64,000 bases of DNA from Oreohelix idahoensis. Taxonomy: Eukaryota > Mollusca > Gastropoda > Stylommatophora > Oreohelicidae. Below are positions 52,220 to 62,894 of this stretch, piece by piece. Position 1 is the stretch's first letter; every line of letters starts with the position of its first letter. The position numbers were made by a program, and so were the translations under genes. The stretch lies in the NCBI GenBank assembly GCA_024509875.1, contig JAMPIV010012262.1:62001-126000 (forward strand), written 5' to 3'. The notes under the pieces are model-generated. The model searched no databases. It saw only the letters and a program-made list of their open reading frames with translations, and had not been told where the DNA came from.

Positions 52220-53597
52220 ATGGAGCATATTAGCAACTTGCGTTATAAGCAGCGAATTGTGATAGAATTTCTCGTTGCAGAGAAGGAAACTGTTGTGAAC
52301 ATTCACAAGCGTCTATGTGATGTGTATGGAAGTTTTGCAGTCAACAGGAGTACAGTCAGTCGCTGGGTTCAAAGAATCAGGAAGTGGAGATACGGAGCTG
52401 CTTGATCGGCCGCGCTGTGGACGTCCTGCCACAGCCACCAACACAGAAATGTTGAAATGCGCTGAGGACATTATTCTTACTGATAGGCGAATCACTACTC
52501 AACAATTGGCCTTACAGCTGTCAGTCAGCATTGGTAGTGCAAAAGCAGTTATTCTTCTTCTTCTTCCTCGTTCGTCCTGAAAAGGACGTTGGTTGCGTTG
52601 TGTCTGTTTACGCCATAGCTGCGATATCTGCGCCTTTCGGCCGACACATCCGACCAGCACGGCATTTTTTTGGGACCGGGTTTGCCTTCCCTCTTCGATC
52701 CCTACTCTCTCAGCCAGACTGCAGTGATGCAGCCTGTTTCCAGGACCACCACGTGGAGGTGGAGTAGGGTCTTGGTCAGCTCTGGTTCGCTGATTCTGAC
52801 GCAAACAGTCAAGCTATGGGTCGCTGACTGCATTCTCTATTGCTGCATCTTTGGGTCCCAAATGCAGTTATAAAAACACTCGGATTTTCTAAGGTTTGCT
52901 CAAGATGGGTTCCTCGAAGTCTCACAAATGGCCACCGATTGCAAAGGAAAGCAATTTCTTCTGAATTGTTGGAGCGATTCAGTGCTGATGGAGAGAACTT
53001 TTTGGCTAAGATCGTTACAGGTGACGAAACCTGGGCACATCATTTTGAACCTGAGACAAAAAACAGTCAATGGAGTGGCATCATCCGCAATCACCACGAA
53101 GAAAGAAATTCAAGACAATTCCTTCAGCTGGAAAGGTCATGATCACTGTCTTTTGGGACATTGAAGGTGTGATTCTTGTGAACGTTATGCCAAGAGGAGA
53201 GACAATCAATTCGCAAGCTTACATTAAGACATTGAAAAAACTCATTCAACATTTTCGCAGAGTTCGGCCGCACAAGAATCCAGCAGACCTGCTTCTCCTT
53301 CATGACAATGCGCGACCTCACACAAGTCTGGCAACACGGGAAGCAATCACCAAATTGGGTTGGACTGCACTACCCCATCCACCCTATAGTCCCGCTTTGG
53401 CACCCTCTGATTTTCATCTATTTGGTCCACTTAAAGATGCACTCCGTGGGACAAGGTTTGAAGATGATGAAGGAGTGATTCATGCAGCGAAGAAATGGCT
53501 ACATGATCAAGACAAAATCTGGTACAGGCTAGGAATACATGCACTTGTTTCGTGCTGGCATAAAGCTGTACAAGTTGATGGGGATTATATTGAATAA
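52220..53597 (+). pseudogene. Mariner 3 transposase pseudogene
   Basis: It starts MEHISNLRYKQRIVIEFLVA. Catalytic motifs are VTGDETW, LLHDNARPHT and LAPSDFHLF with DD34D spacing; SPDL is changed to SPAL next to the third Asp. A frameshift near 52365-52380, the SINE insertion at 52553, and another frameshift near 53060 break the gene. It ends VDGDYIE then stop at 53597. Confidence 0.9.
52553..52863 (-). repeat. SINE-A, full copy with target duplication
   Basis: 311 bp in the same orientation as the copy at 48843. Flanks are AAAGCAGTTAT (52542-52552) and AATGCAGTTAT (52861-52871). The (TTC)n run is at the left, so the SINE's GAA tail is on the minus strand. Confidence 0.85.
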
Positions 53598-54057
53598 TAC
53601 CGATGTTTACATGATAAATCCATGTATATTGTGTATAAATTTCATGCTTTTTGAATAAACAGCTCCTGAGAAAAACGATGTGGTGCATTACTTTCTGAAC
53701 GCCCCTCGTAGTTTTGAAACAGTTCAAAAGATTAAAATACCTGTGCATGTTAATAACATCAGATGGAAGATGTATGTCAGAGGTGAAGAGTAGAATAGTT
53801 CAAGAAAAAACAGTCTAATCTATATTTGTGAACGTCTGTTGGTTTTTTCCCTACAGAAACAGTGGATGCAATGTTTTTTTTTGTAAATGAAAGCGATACA
53901 TTAATTGTATTGTTTCCCTTAACATTAATTTTAGGTCAGTATATCAATGGATTTCCTTTTTTTTTTTTTTTTAAAAAAAAGGATTCAACAAAATCAAGGG
54001 TCGCAATTTTTTTAGTTCGTCTACCTTTAGAGTCTTCATTATTACACACAGCAAGAA

Positions 54058-54294
54058 ACATCAGATGACATTCTACTTAGAACCTGTGGAGTTGGTGACC
54101 CACTAGCACTAAGGATGAAATACAGAGATGATCTTATAGAAGATTTTAAACATCAGGCTCAGTTAATATACCCTGAAAGGGAAATTGGTTACTGTGATGA
54201 CATTTACAATACAGCTTTAATTGCCATGGAAGATAAGGTTATTTCTATGGAACAGGAGGAACTACATACTCTTGGTCTCCCTCAAACTAACTGA
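54058..54294 (+). pseudogene. Helitron Rep/helicase fragment
   Basis: A frame encodes RTCGVGDPLALRMKYRDDLI, then IYNTALIAMEDKV, ending [10 protein letters not shown] and a stop. The -DPLALW-KYRDDL- ... DIYN-ALI-IED-V---L---GLP arrangement is familiar from the region before the helicase domain of animal Helitron proteins. Only this short block survives. Downstream are a tandem array and a Helitron-like 3' end, which supports the call. Confidence 0.5.
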
Positions 54295-54299
54295 ACTGA

Positions 54300-56195
54300 A
54301 GGAGGTACAGTATAGGAAACAATTGGAGTAGAGGTGAAAGATATAGTGGAGGGCATGATTGGAGTAGAGGTGTGAGGTATGGTGGAGGACATGATTGGAG
54401 TAGATGTGCTAGAGGTGAAAGGTATGGTGGAGGACATGATTGGAGTAGATGTGCTAGAGGTGAGAGGTATGGTGGAGGACATGATTGGAGTAGATGAGCT
54501 AGAGGTGAGAGGTATGGTGGAGGACATGATTGGAGTAGATGTGCTAGAGGTGAGAGGTATGGTGGAGGACATGATTGGAGTAGATGTGCTAGAGGTGAGA
54601 GGTATGGTGGAGGACATGATTGGAGTAGATGTGCTAGGGGTGTGAGGTATGGTGGAGGACATGATTGGAGTAGAGGTGTGATGTATGGTGGAGGACATGA
54701 TTGGAGTAGATGTGCTAGAGGTGTGAGGTATGGTGGAGGACATGATTGGAGTAGATGTGCTAGAGGTGAGAGGTATGGTGGAGGACATGATTGGAGTAGA
54801 TGTGCTAGAGGTGAGAGGTATGGTGGAGGACATGATTGGAGTAGATGTGCTGGAGGTGAGAGGTATGGTGGAGGACATGATTGGAGTAGATGTGCTAGAG
54901 GTGAGAGGTATGGTGGAGGACATGATTGGAGTAGATGTGCTAGAGGTGAGAGGTATGGTGGAGGACATGATTGGAGTAGATGTGCTAGAGGTGAGAGGTA
55001 TGGTGGAGGACATGATTGGAGTAGATGTGCTAGAGGTGAGAGGTATGGTGGAGGACATGATTGGAGTAGATGTGCTAGAGGTGAGAGGTATGGTGGAGGA
55101 CATGATTGGAGTAGGTGTGCTAGAGGTGAGAGGTATGGTGGAGGACATGATTGGAGTAGATGTGCTAGAGGTGAGAGGTATGGTGGAGGACATGATTGGA
55201 GTAGATGTGCTAGAGGTGAGAGGTATGGTGGAGGACATGATTGGAGTAGATGTGCTAGGGGTGTAAGGTATGGTGGAGGACATGATTGGAGTAGAGGTGT
55301 GAGGTATGGTGGAGGACATGATTGGAGTAGATGTGCTAGAGATGTGAGGTATGGTAGAGGACATGATTGGAGTAGATGTGCTAGAGGTGAGAGGTATGGT
55401 GGAGGACATGATTGGAGTAGATGTGCTAGAGGTGTGAGGTATGGTGGAGGACATGATTGGAGTAGATGTGCTAAAGATGAGAGTAATGGTGGAGGACATG
55501 ATTGGAGTAGATGTGCTAGAGGTGTGAGGTATGGTGGAGGACATGATTGGAGTAGATGTGCTAGAGGTGAGAGGTATGGTGGAGGACATGATTGGAGTAG
55601 ATGTGCTAGAGGTGTGAGGTATGGTGGAGGACATGATTGGAGTAGATGTGCTAGAGGTGATAGGTATGGTGGAGGACATGATTGGAGTAGATGTGCTAGA
55701 GGTGAGAGGTATGGTGGAGGACATGATTGGAGTAGATGTGCTAGAGGTGAGAGGTATGGTGGAGGACATGATTGGAGTAGATGTGCTAGAGGTGAGAGGT
55801 ATGGTGGAGGACATGATTGGAGTAGATGTGCTAGAGGTGAGAAATATGGTGGAGGACATGATTGGAGTAGATGTGCTAGAGGTGAGAGGTATGGTGGAGG
55901 ACATGATTAGAGTAGGTGTGCTAGAGGTGAAAGGTATGGTGGAGGACATGATTGGAGTAGATGTGCTAGAGGTGAAAGGTATAGTGGAGGACATGATTGG
56001 AGTAGAGGTGAGAGGTATGGTGGAGGACATGATTGGAGTAGATGTGCTAGAGGGGAAAGGTATGGTGGAGGACATGATTGAATTGGATGTGGTTTTGAGA
56101 GGTACATTGGACTTGGATGTGATCTTGAGAGGTACATTAGAGAACATGATTGGAGTAGATATTCTGGAGGTGAGATGGATAGTTGTCAATGGGTT
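54300..56195 (+). repeat. 45-bp minisatellite, about 42 units (1.9 kb)
   Basis: Units read GGTATGGTGGAGGACATGAT, TGGAGTAGATGTGCTAGAGG plus TGAGA. Some units are shortened by 15 bp (GAGTAGAGGTGTGA forms). The period is divisible by three, so three frames are open for hundreds of codons ([30 protein letters not shown] and, on minus, [15 protein letters not shown]). None has a start context, splice site or non-repeat domain, so I do not call a gene. Confidence 0.95.
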
Positions 56196-56297
56196 AATCT
56201 GAGAATTAACCGTTGATGGTTGGTTCTGGTTGCTCAGATAATAATGGTGGCTCAGAAGTGCAGCAACCAGGTGATATATTAAAAGTTCGGTTACTTT

Positions 56298-56330
56298 TTT
56301 TACTGGGGCAACGCCAGGTGTATCTGCTAG
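56298..56330 (+). mobile_element. Helitron 3' terminus (hairpin plus CTAG)
   Basis: ACTGGGGCAACGCCAGGTGT can form a short GC hairpin, followed about 6 nt later by CTAG and then T, as expected of a Helitron 3' end (hairpin, CTRR, insertion between A and T). With the fragment at 54058 this brackets the 45-bp array inside one Helitron. The 5' TC end was not found. Confidence 0.6.
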
Positions 56331-56649
56331 TATTCCATGAAATGAAAAGTATTTTATGCAACAAATTTTAGTCAGTGGAAGTAAGCAAGAGAGTTCTTCG
56401 GTGTTATAATAGAGATAATTCTGTCATATGGAAGTGAGTCATGAACTGCCTAACCTGGTGTCTTTAATTTTTTTTTCAACTTTCTCGATGACTGTGCTCT
56501 CGACTTACTTGTTTCTTGATTTCATCATCTTGCCAATTATGTGCATAATGGATCGTAGAGTCTGCTTATGAGTGTCTCACTTCTATACATAGATTTTCTT
56601 GTAGCACGTGAATAAACTCTGATGAGCCTACGTGCCACAACTGAGTTTA

Positions 56650-56905
56650 ACATATGCTACTTTTCTTTTTTTTAAAGGACTATCTTCATTGCTCATGGAC
56701 AACATCAGTGCTCCGATCTCCTTTAGATCACTTGCAAGAGGGATCTCAGCACATTGCGCAAAGTCCATAGCACCAGCGAGAATCCCAGTGTGTGTGTATC
56801 ACACATTCTGTAAATATTTTTGTGGTAGGTAGGTTTCTCATTTTTAAATTTTGCCAGGGCAGCGGCCATATGGCCAACTCTTTACAATTTCCAACTGCCG
56901 TAGGA
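56650..56905 (+). mobile_element. Tc1/mariner-like fragment related to 19417-20083
   Basis: AAGGACTATCTTCATTG, AGTGCTCCGATCTCCTTTAG, GCGAGAATCCCAGTGTGT, TTTTAAATTTTGCCAGGGCA and CTGCCGTAGGATTTTTAAC match the reverse complement of 19520-19740. Terminal repeats are not visible here. Confidence 0.6.
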
Positions 56906-57529
56906 TTTTTAACGTGTTTAATTTGCATACGGGACCTCCTATTTTTTTCGCCCTTATCCGAGAAGGCTAGGTATCTGATCTCACCACCCAGGAGACCGGG
57001 GGGGGAGTATGACATCATTAGAAACACTGGTTCTGAAAAATATTTCCATTAATTATATTCCCTCTACTGGGAATTGTGATACTATACTGTAATTTATTTT
57101 TTTAATAGGCCCCATGTCTTTTCCTCCTTGCATTACTTGCACTATTTCTAGGAGGGATTACAGGTAATCCACCCCATGGTTCTTTTCCTTCTATTAATTA
57201 CGTTTTTTCAGAGAGGGATTTCGATGGAGTTTTATCTTATCTGCATTATATTTCTTCTCTATGAATAGTAGGTGGTGTCTAGTGTTGTTGTGTAGAGAAT
57301 TGTTGCAGTATTTTTCTATAGGGAGGATGGTAGAGCCTAGTTCAGAATTTGCACCAGTTTGATTCTCCTTAAGATATTGAGTGCACATAGACGTATTTTC
57401 GGGAATTTAACTATTTTCGGCCATTTTTGCTCCATTTAGTGGTAGAGGGCTGAGCTTAATTCCCGTTTCTTTGTTCAATGTGACTTTTAGCACGCGCGAG
57501 CAGTAACAGGATGAGTCAGAGTTGTTTAC

Positions 57530-57640
57530 AATTTTGATTGGCCAAGATCTAACTGCATTTGAAATCTTTGGCCTAGAACAAAACCGCGCAAATGACGTCA
57601 GGCTAGGGCAGCGTTGGGGAGTCTGATATAAATACTCACT
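57530..57640 (+). promoter_or_regulatory. Strong candidate pol II promoter (CCAAT, CRE, TATA)
   Basis: ATTGG (inverted CCAAT) lies at about 57536, a perfect CRE TGACGTCA at 57593-57600 and TATAAATA at 57627-57634, with normal spacing; transcription would start near 57655. No coding ORF follows. It could be the U3 of an unrecognised LTR element, or the promoter of a non-coding or far-spliced host transcript. Confidence 0.5.
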
Positions 57641-57654
57641 AATTTTCATAGTCG

Positions 57655-59640
57655 GGTTCTCTCTAATGAAAATTGCCAGCCGCTTACCATAGTCAAGTCA
57701 ATTTGCCTTTAAGTGGGAGAATTCGAGTTTGGTAAGCATGATTATTAGCGTGGTACTTTATTGATTTTAATTGAGTGCTAGCCCGATCAGTAGTTTCTTC
57801 GGAAGTTAATTTTTAATTTAATTCTTAACGCCAGAGCCATCAATACTATCTTAGTGATAGACTTGAGAAACTTAAGAGGTCCATATAATTCCTTATTGAA
57901 GGAATAGCGGTATCTAGGGTGGTTTAAGAGTGAGAGGTTACGGGCGTGCTTTGTATTATTTCAAAGTAGGTCTATGGAGAAACCCGCATCTCTGATTTAT
58001 GTAAATTTACAGAATAGTCGGGAGCGCGTGTACTGTATTTTATTGTCAGTTTATTTTGATAAGTACATACTTATACACGGGAGTACAGTTGTGGAATGGT
58101 GACCACGTGGGGGCCGGTATTTAATGAATATTATTCAGGATGATATTCAGAGGTGTGAGATGGCGGGAGCACGTGGTGTATAATTTGTGGCAGTATGTAG
58201 ATGCTAGCATAATAGGGTTATACTTTATTGTTTGTGCATTATTGTACTGTATAGTCAGTCAGTCAGGAGACGTGAGATGTAATATTAAGGGAATTATTTT
58301 GTATTACATTTTGAATGTGATTTATTTTACGGGAAGGGAATTTTATGAATTCCTAGAGAGGTCTATTTTATTTGTGTGATCATTGCTGCATTAGTGTCAG
58401 TCTAGAAGCGGGCCAAGGTATTTTTGGACAGAGCCCTGTGAAAAACTGTTGTGTTTCAGGACTAGTCATGCAGAACAAAGGCGATCTGGGTCAGCCGGGC
58501 TGCGAGCTGTTAACCAGATTGGGGAATGTTTATTTTGGAATCGGGTAGAGAGAAGAGAAGGGAGATGTGTGGGGGAGCTGACTTTCTTGGGCATGATTAA
58601 TTGGGATTGTGGTGCAGAACGGGAATAGAGTAGGGGAGTTAAGTGTTAAAGACTTGGGTGTTAAATGTTAAAGTAAGGGAGTTATTTGGTATATAGGAAT
58701 GTATTATTGATGTGTTGTTCAGCTGTGCATTGTTTCTATTGTCTACAGCGGGTAGCAGCTCTGTGGGAGAGAGAGCGAAATTGGCACCACCAATTTCCCC
58801 ACGGCAAAGGTTGGCATCGCAGGAACGCAGAGTTTTGCGTTAATTGCCAGAGGCGGAAGAAGAATAGAACATACGTTTTCCTACGGCAGGGGAAGACAGT
58901 TCTCCAGTGGAATAGGATTTGGTGGATAAATCCTGAACTCAGATGCTCGATCTTGTTACACATGCAAATTGGCATGCTGCCAGCGTTGTCGTAATTCGTT
59001 CGCTTAGTTCCAGTCATAATAAAACCGAAGGCCCTGAACCCAGAGAGGGGTAACCGTGCAGGTGATTCCAGATTTGGTAGCAGTGAAATAGCTACCTATT
59101 CCAGTTCCAGAATCCAGTATTTAAAACCTAGTTGTCACTTACAGAAGTTGTGGAGGGAAAAAGGGTTACAATACCCTCTACAGTTGCTATAACAGATAGA
59201 CAGAACTGAGAGCACGTTTTGTTGAAGAGTATAGCCGAGGACAGCTGCTGAAGTGTTAGAGGTGCAGTTGGCGGTGTAGCAGTGTTCAGGAGATTTCAGG
59301 ATAGGCTGTGTAGTAACGAAGTCTGTGCAGATAGTGTGTAGACAAGTCGGAGTAGTTCCAGCTGACTGTGTAATTAGAAGCAACATTAGAATTTAGAATA
59401 GCTAGTTGGAGTGGAGGCTCGAAATCCGAGACCCCACCAATTTCAGTGTGGGTTGTGTGTAATCTTAACTTCTTTTCCCATACAGGTGGCAAGTGTGGGT
59501 GAAGAGTTTGGTGGATGTAAAATCATTGTAACTGTACTTGATTTGTTTTCCAGGTGTGCACACACGCAATTTATTTCTTTGACATGTATTTGAGTTTTCT
59601 ATGTGTAAATAAAACTTGTACATTATAGTCTGGATCAGTC
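57655..59640 (+). other. Putative transcribed leader or solo LTR, no coding ORF
   Basis: The region is framed by the TATA promoter and polyadenylation-like signals AATAAA near 59017 and 59608. TGGTAGCAG at 59079 resembles the primer-binding site for initiator Met tRNA, which would suit an LTR ending near 59068. Splice-acceptor-like TTGTCTACAG (58747) and TTCCCATACAG (59487) would suit a spliced RNA instead. I cannot decide. Confidence 0.3.
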
Positions 59641-59659
59641 ACTTTATTTACGTACAGTA

Positions 59660-60585
59660 GCTATATGTTGTCTGTATCGTGGTGTATGTGAATCTTATAT
59701 AACCTTATCCCCTTAGGGTAGTTAGAGGAGGTTGAAGCTATAGCAATCTAAGACATCCGGAGTGGTTCTCACCCCTCGGGGCCAATAGTTTCAACTTTTC
59801 ACATTTCACTATCATTTTCATCTAAATCTAACTTTTCAGTCTTTCTTCTCACTAGTGTCTTGTCACTATAGGTAGACAGCCTCTAGTCTTAAATCCACTT
59901 CGTGACAGGAATCAAATCCAGTACCTTTAGAATTTGTAGCGGATGCCACTTAGCCACTCTGAAACTATCTGCTACCTACCCACCCAAAACTCACCCAAGA
60001 TGGAGAAAGTTATCTCTAGCTCCTCCACCTATAAGCTAACACAGTGCTCCACAAACAGTGTGTCATGGCAATCTGCAAGGTATGCCATGACACCAGGCAG
60101 AATACATCATATAATGGTATACAAAACTATATGTTATGGTAAAATATTATGAAAGAAACTCGCACGTACAATTTTCAAAAAAAAACATTGACTTATCATC
60201 ACCCACCATCCATTAAATAAAAAAATTAAGGAGCGTTGTCTTATGATTTCAGGAATTTTTAATCATTTACCATACCCATCAACTAAAATATTATAGTGTG
60301 CCGTTGAATTTTGACTGGAACGTAAGTGTATATTGAAGTAAAAAAAGGCTACGGAGAACTGGGCTAACAAACATTTTATAGGCACCACGCAACAACTACA
60401 GAACAAATGTAGTTTCATCGGCTACAAAAGAGCGATGACCTCAGCAGCCCTAGTTAAATAATAACAGCATCACAGACTTCACTCCCCCATATCATCATCA
60501 CTACTAGCATCTTTATTTTCTTTGCAAGCACCTTCACAACCATTTAAGGCTATTACTGTTGGACTAAGTCTGTTCACTCATTTGC
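59660..60585. other. No gene recognised
   Basis: AT-rich sequence. TCTCTAGCTCCTCCACCTAT at about 60013 also occurs at 61680 inside LINE-F, an unexplained short match. Confidence 0.35.
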
Positions 60586-60587
60586 AG

Positions 60588-60807
60588 ATGCTGCCCCGTA
60601 AACTGCAAAGACGTTATTAAAAATGCTAAAGCTAGGCCCTCCAGACTTGGTTCAGTGGTAGCAAATGATGCCTTGTTGAGCCGGTTTCTCATGGTTAGTA
60701 ATATTCCAGTTGATGCATTCCGGAAATTAATAGGTTCAAGAGGAATCTCAGAATCTTCAGAGTGTAAACCACAGCCTGATTTAGCAAGTGATGTCACCAT
60801 CGTTAAA
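60588..60807 (+). CDS. Exon-like ORF, unknown product (possibly same gene as 31548)
   Basis: 220 bp between acceptor TCATTTGCAG and strong donor GTAAGT. The frame reads CCPVNCKDVIKNAKARPSRL, then GSVVANDALLSRFLMVSNIP, VDAFRKLIGSRGISESSECK, ending ASDVTIVK. It starts in phase 2 and ends in phase 0, fitting onto the exon at 51209. No known domain recognised. Balanced composition and good splice sites favour a real exon. Confidence 0.45.
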
Positions 60808-60809
60808 GT

Positions 60810-61570
60810 AAGTCTTAATAGCCGTTCTCATTTTAAAAAAATCATTCACTGCTTTAGGAAATTCATATTCAAAACTTAACAAGATGGACTTCTTGTTGTT
60901 GTTTAATTAGGGCTGCTGAGCTTCTCGCTCTTTAGCAGCCAATACCAAGTTGAAGACTCTTTGGTATTATCTACACTGTAGATCTAGGCTTTTCCTGTGG
61001 CTTTTCTGCCAATCCAAAATGTGTTGAGTTGACGTCATTAGCTCCAGTTTCTCCAACTTAGTTTACATTTAAAAGATTGTCACATCTGGTCCCAAGGTAT
61101 AGTAAGAAGTGCGTGGCATACCGTGCATTCCCCACCATCCAAGGGGGCTCTCCAACTATGCAGAGCTAAAATACTGTACTCAGGCAATGGGCTCTTCCAA
61201 GGAATTGTCACGTCCTGCACAGAGCTACTTCTCAGCTCCCACTGCCTATCACTGGGGCCATAGTGAGATCCTCCTGCATGCAATGAACGAGTCAAAGCCA
61301 AAAGAATTACACCTGGGACTCAAGTGACTTCTCCAAGCTTAGTATGCAATGCTGGGTTCTCAACAAGTTTCACCACAGGGGGAATCCCTGGAAGTGTGTG
61401 GATGATTTCAAGAGTCAATGTAATTAGCCTCACAGACAGGTTTACTTCCACGTAATATATTGCAGCATTGTGCATAGCTGGTGGTCATATAAGGATGATT
61501 CCAGATATGCCTCCATGCATACTGGAGGGGTATAACAGCTGTGGCTGGAAAAATTTTGACCAGAGTTTTG
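60810..61570. other. No gene recognised
   Basis: Unique-looking intronic or intergenic DNA. Short open frames on both strands at 61080-61330 overlap each other and carry no motif. Confidence 0.35.
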
Positions 61571-61571
61571 T

Positions 61572-62770
61572 TTGACTGTATTAAGAAGGCGGTGGATGAC
61601 ACTCAGAGAAGAACAGGCAGGATTTGTGCAGGAAGATCATGTACAACCAGATAGCAACACTGAGAATCATCATAGAACAATCTCTAGCTCCTCCACCTAT
61701 AGGCAGACTCCCTTATATAAAAATTTTGTGGACTTCGAAAAAGCCTTCGATAGCATAGACCATACTGTGATATGGAAAATCATGAGACATTATGGAATCC
61801 CAGAGAAATTCATTAAAATCATCCAATATTTCTACCAGGAGGCCTCATGCAAAGTAGTGCACAAGGGAAAACTATCAGAGCCCTTCACATCACACAGCAG
61901 GGTCAGACAGGGGTGTCTGCTATCACTGACAATTTTTCTCATGGTCATAGACTGGGTTATAAGACAAACAACAGCAGGAGAGAAAACAGGAATACAGTGG
62001 AAATTCAACAAACAGCTGGACGATCCTGACTTTGCAGATGATTTGTGCCTTCTGTCACATAGACAGCAAGTTATGCAGGAGAAAGCAAATAGATTAGTGA
62101 CAGAAGCAGCAAAGATGGGACTACACATAAATGTAAATAAAACAAAGGAAATGCGAATAAATAAAAGGCAAATGGACTCTATAAAGATCAATGGTCAGGT
62201 TATTGAAGAAGTAGAAAGCTTTACATATCTGGGGAGTAACATTGGTAAAGGAGGGGGAAACGATGGTGATGTCTGTGCTAAGATAAATAAAGCCAGATGC
62301 GCTTTTAATGCCCTTCAGCCAATATGGAACTCCTCAGCTATATCCAGAGAGAACAAAATCAGAATCTTTAACTCAAATATAAAGTCAGTCTTGCTGTATG
62401 GCTCAGATGACATGGCATGTCACAAAGAGTATCACCTCCAAACTACAGATATTTGTAAATAGATGTCTGACGGATCCTCCGTATAAGATGGCCAGATGTA
62501 ATAACAAATGTAGAGCTAAGGAAAAGATGCGGGCAACAGCCGATACAAATGGAAATTAAGGTAAGAAGGTGGGGATGGATAGGACATACGCTCAGAAGAG
62601 AACAATCAAGAATAGCCAGAGGTGCCCTTGACTGGAACCCACAAGGGAAAAGAAGAGTGAGGAGGCCAAGGAGAACTTGGAAAAGAACTGTGGAAGAGGA
62701 GGTTAAGGAAATTGGAATGACTTGGGAAACTCTGCCTAGGCCGGTCCCAAGCCCAGCTGAAAAATGAGGA
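61572..62770 (+). mobile_element. LINE-F: 5'-truncated RTE-like LINE, RT pseudogene
   Basis: RT motifs: EEQAGFVQ (shifted), NFVDFEKAFDSIDHTVIWKI, RVRQGCLLSLT, FADDLCLL (catalytic FADD), SFTYLGSNIGKGG, SVLLYGSD, RRWGWIGHTLRREQSR and RRVRRPRRTWKR. Frameshifts occur near 61680 and 62405-62470. Related to but clearly distinct from LINE-B. The 3' end near 62770 is inferred from the stop after SPAEK. Confidence 0.8.
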
Positions 62771-62894
62771 GGGCAGCCTGCATGGAGGCCGTAAGGAGGC
62801 AGCCCCTCCATCATACAAAGGCACAACAGGCCGATCACCTGTTTGTCTTAAATACCAGATTACGAGAAACATAAGAGAGAAAACTGGACTGATT

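Larger units (their letters stand above)
52060..53708 (+). mobile_element. Mariner 3 with SINE-A inside
   Basis: The left end is TGAGGGGCGTTCAGAAAGTA and the right end (inward) CGAGGGGCGTTCAGAAAGTA, both continuing ATGCACCACATCGTTTTTCTC; TA lies on both sides. Removing the 311-bp SINE and one copy of its target duplication leaves about 1.33 kb, normal mariner length. Different family from mariner 1; related to mariner 2. Confidence 0.92.

Noticed and set aside
54282..56189. 635-aa minus-strand ORF (Ser/Thr/Pro/Ile repeats, mucin-like) and two long plus-strand ORFs
   Set aside because: All arise from one 45-bp tandem unit whose period is divisible by three. They overlap each other and have no unique domain, start context or splice sites.
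61680..61705. 22-bp identity with 60010-60035 as a target duplication or guide-like match
   Set aside because: The match is short and isolated, with no repeat structure on either side; chance or a tiny filler insertion in LINE-F is simpler.
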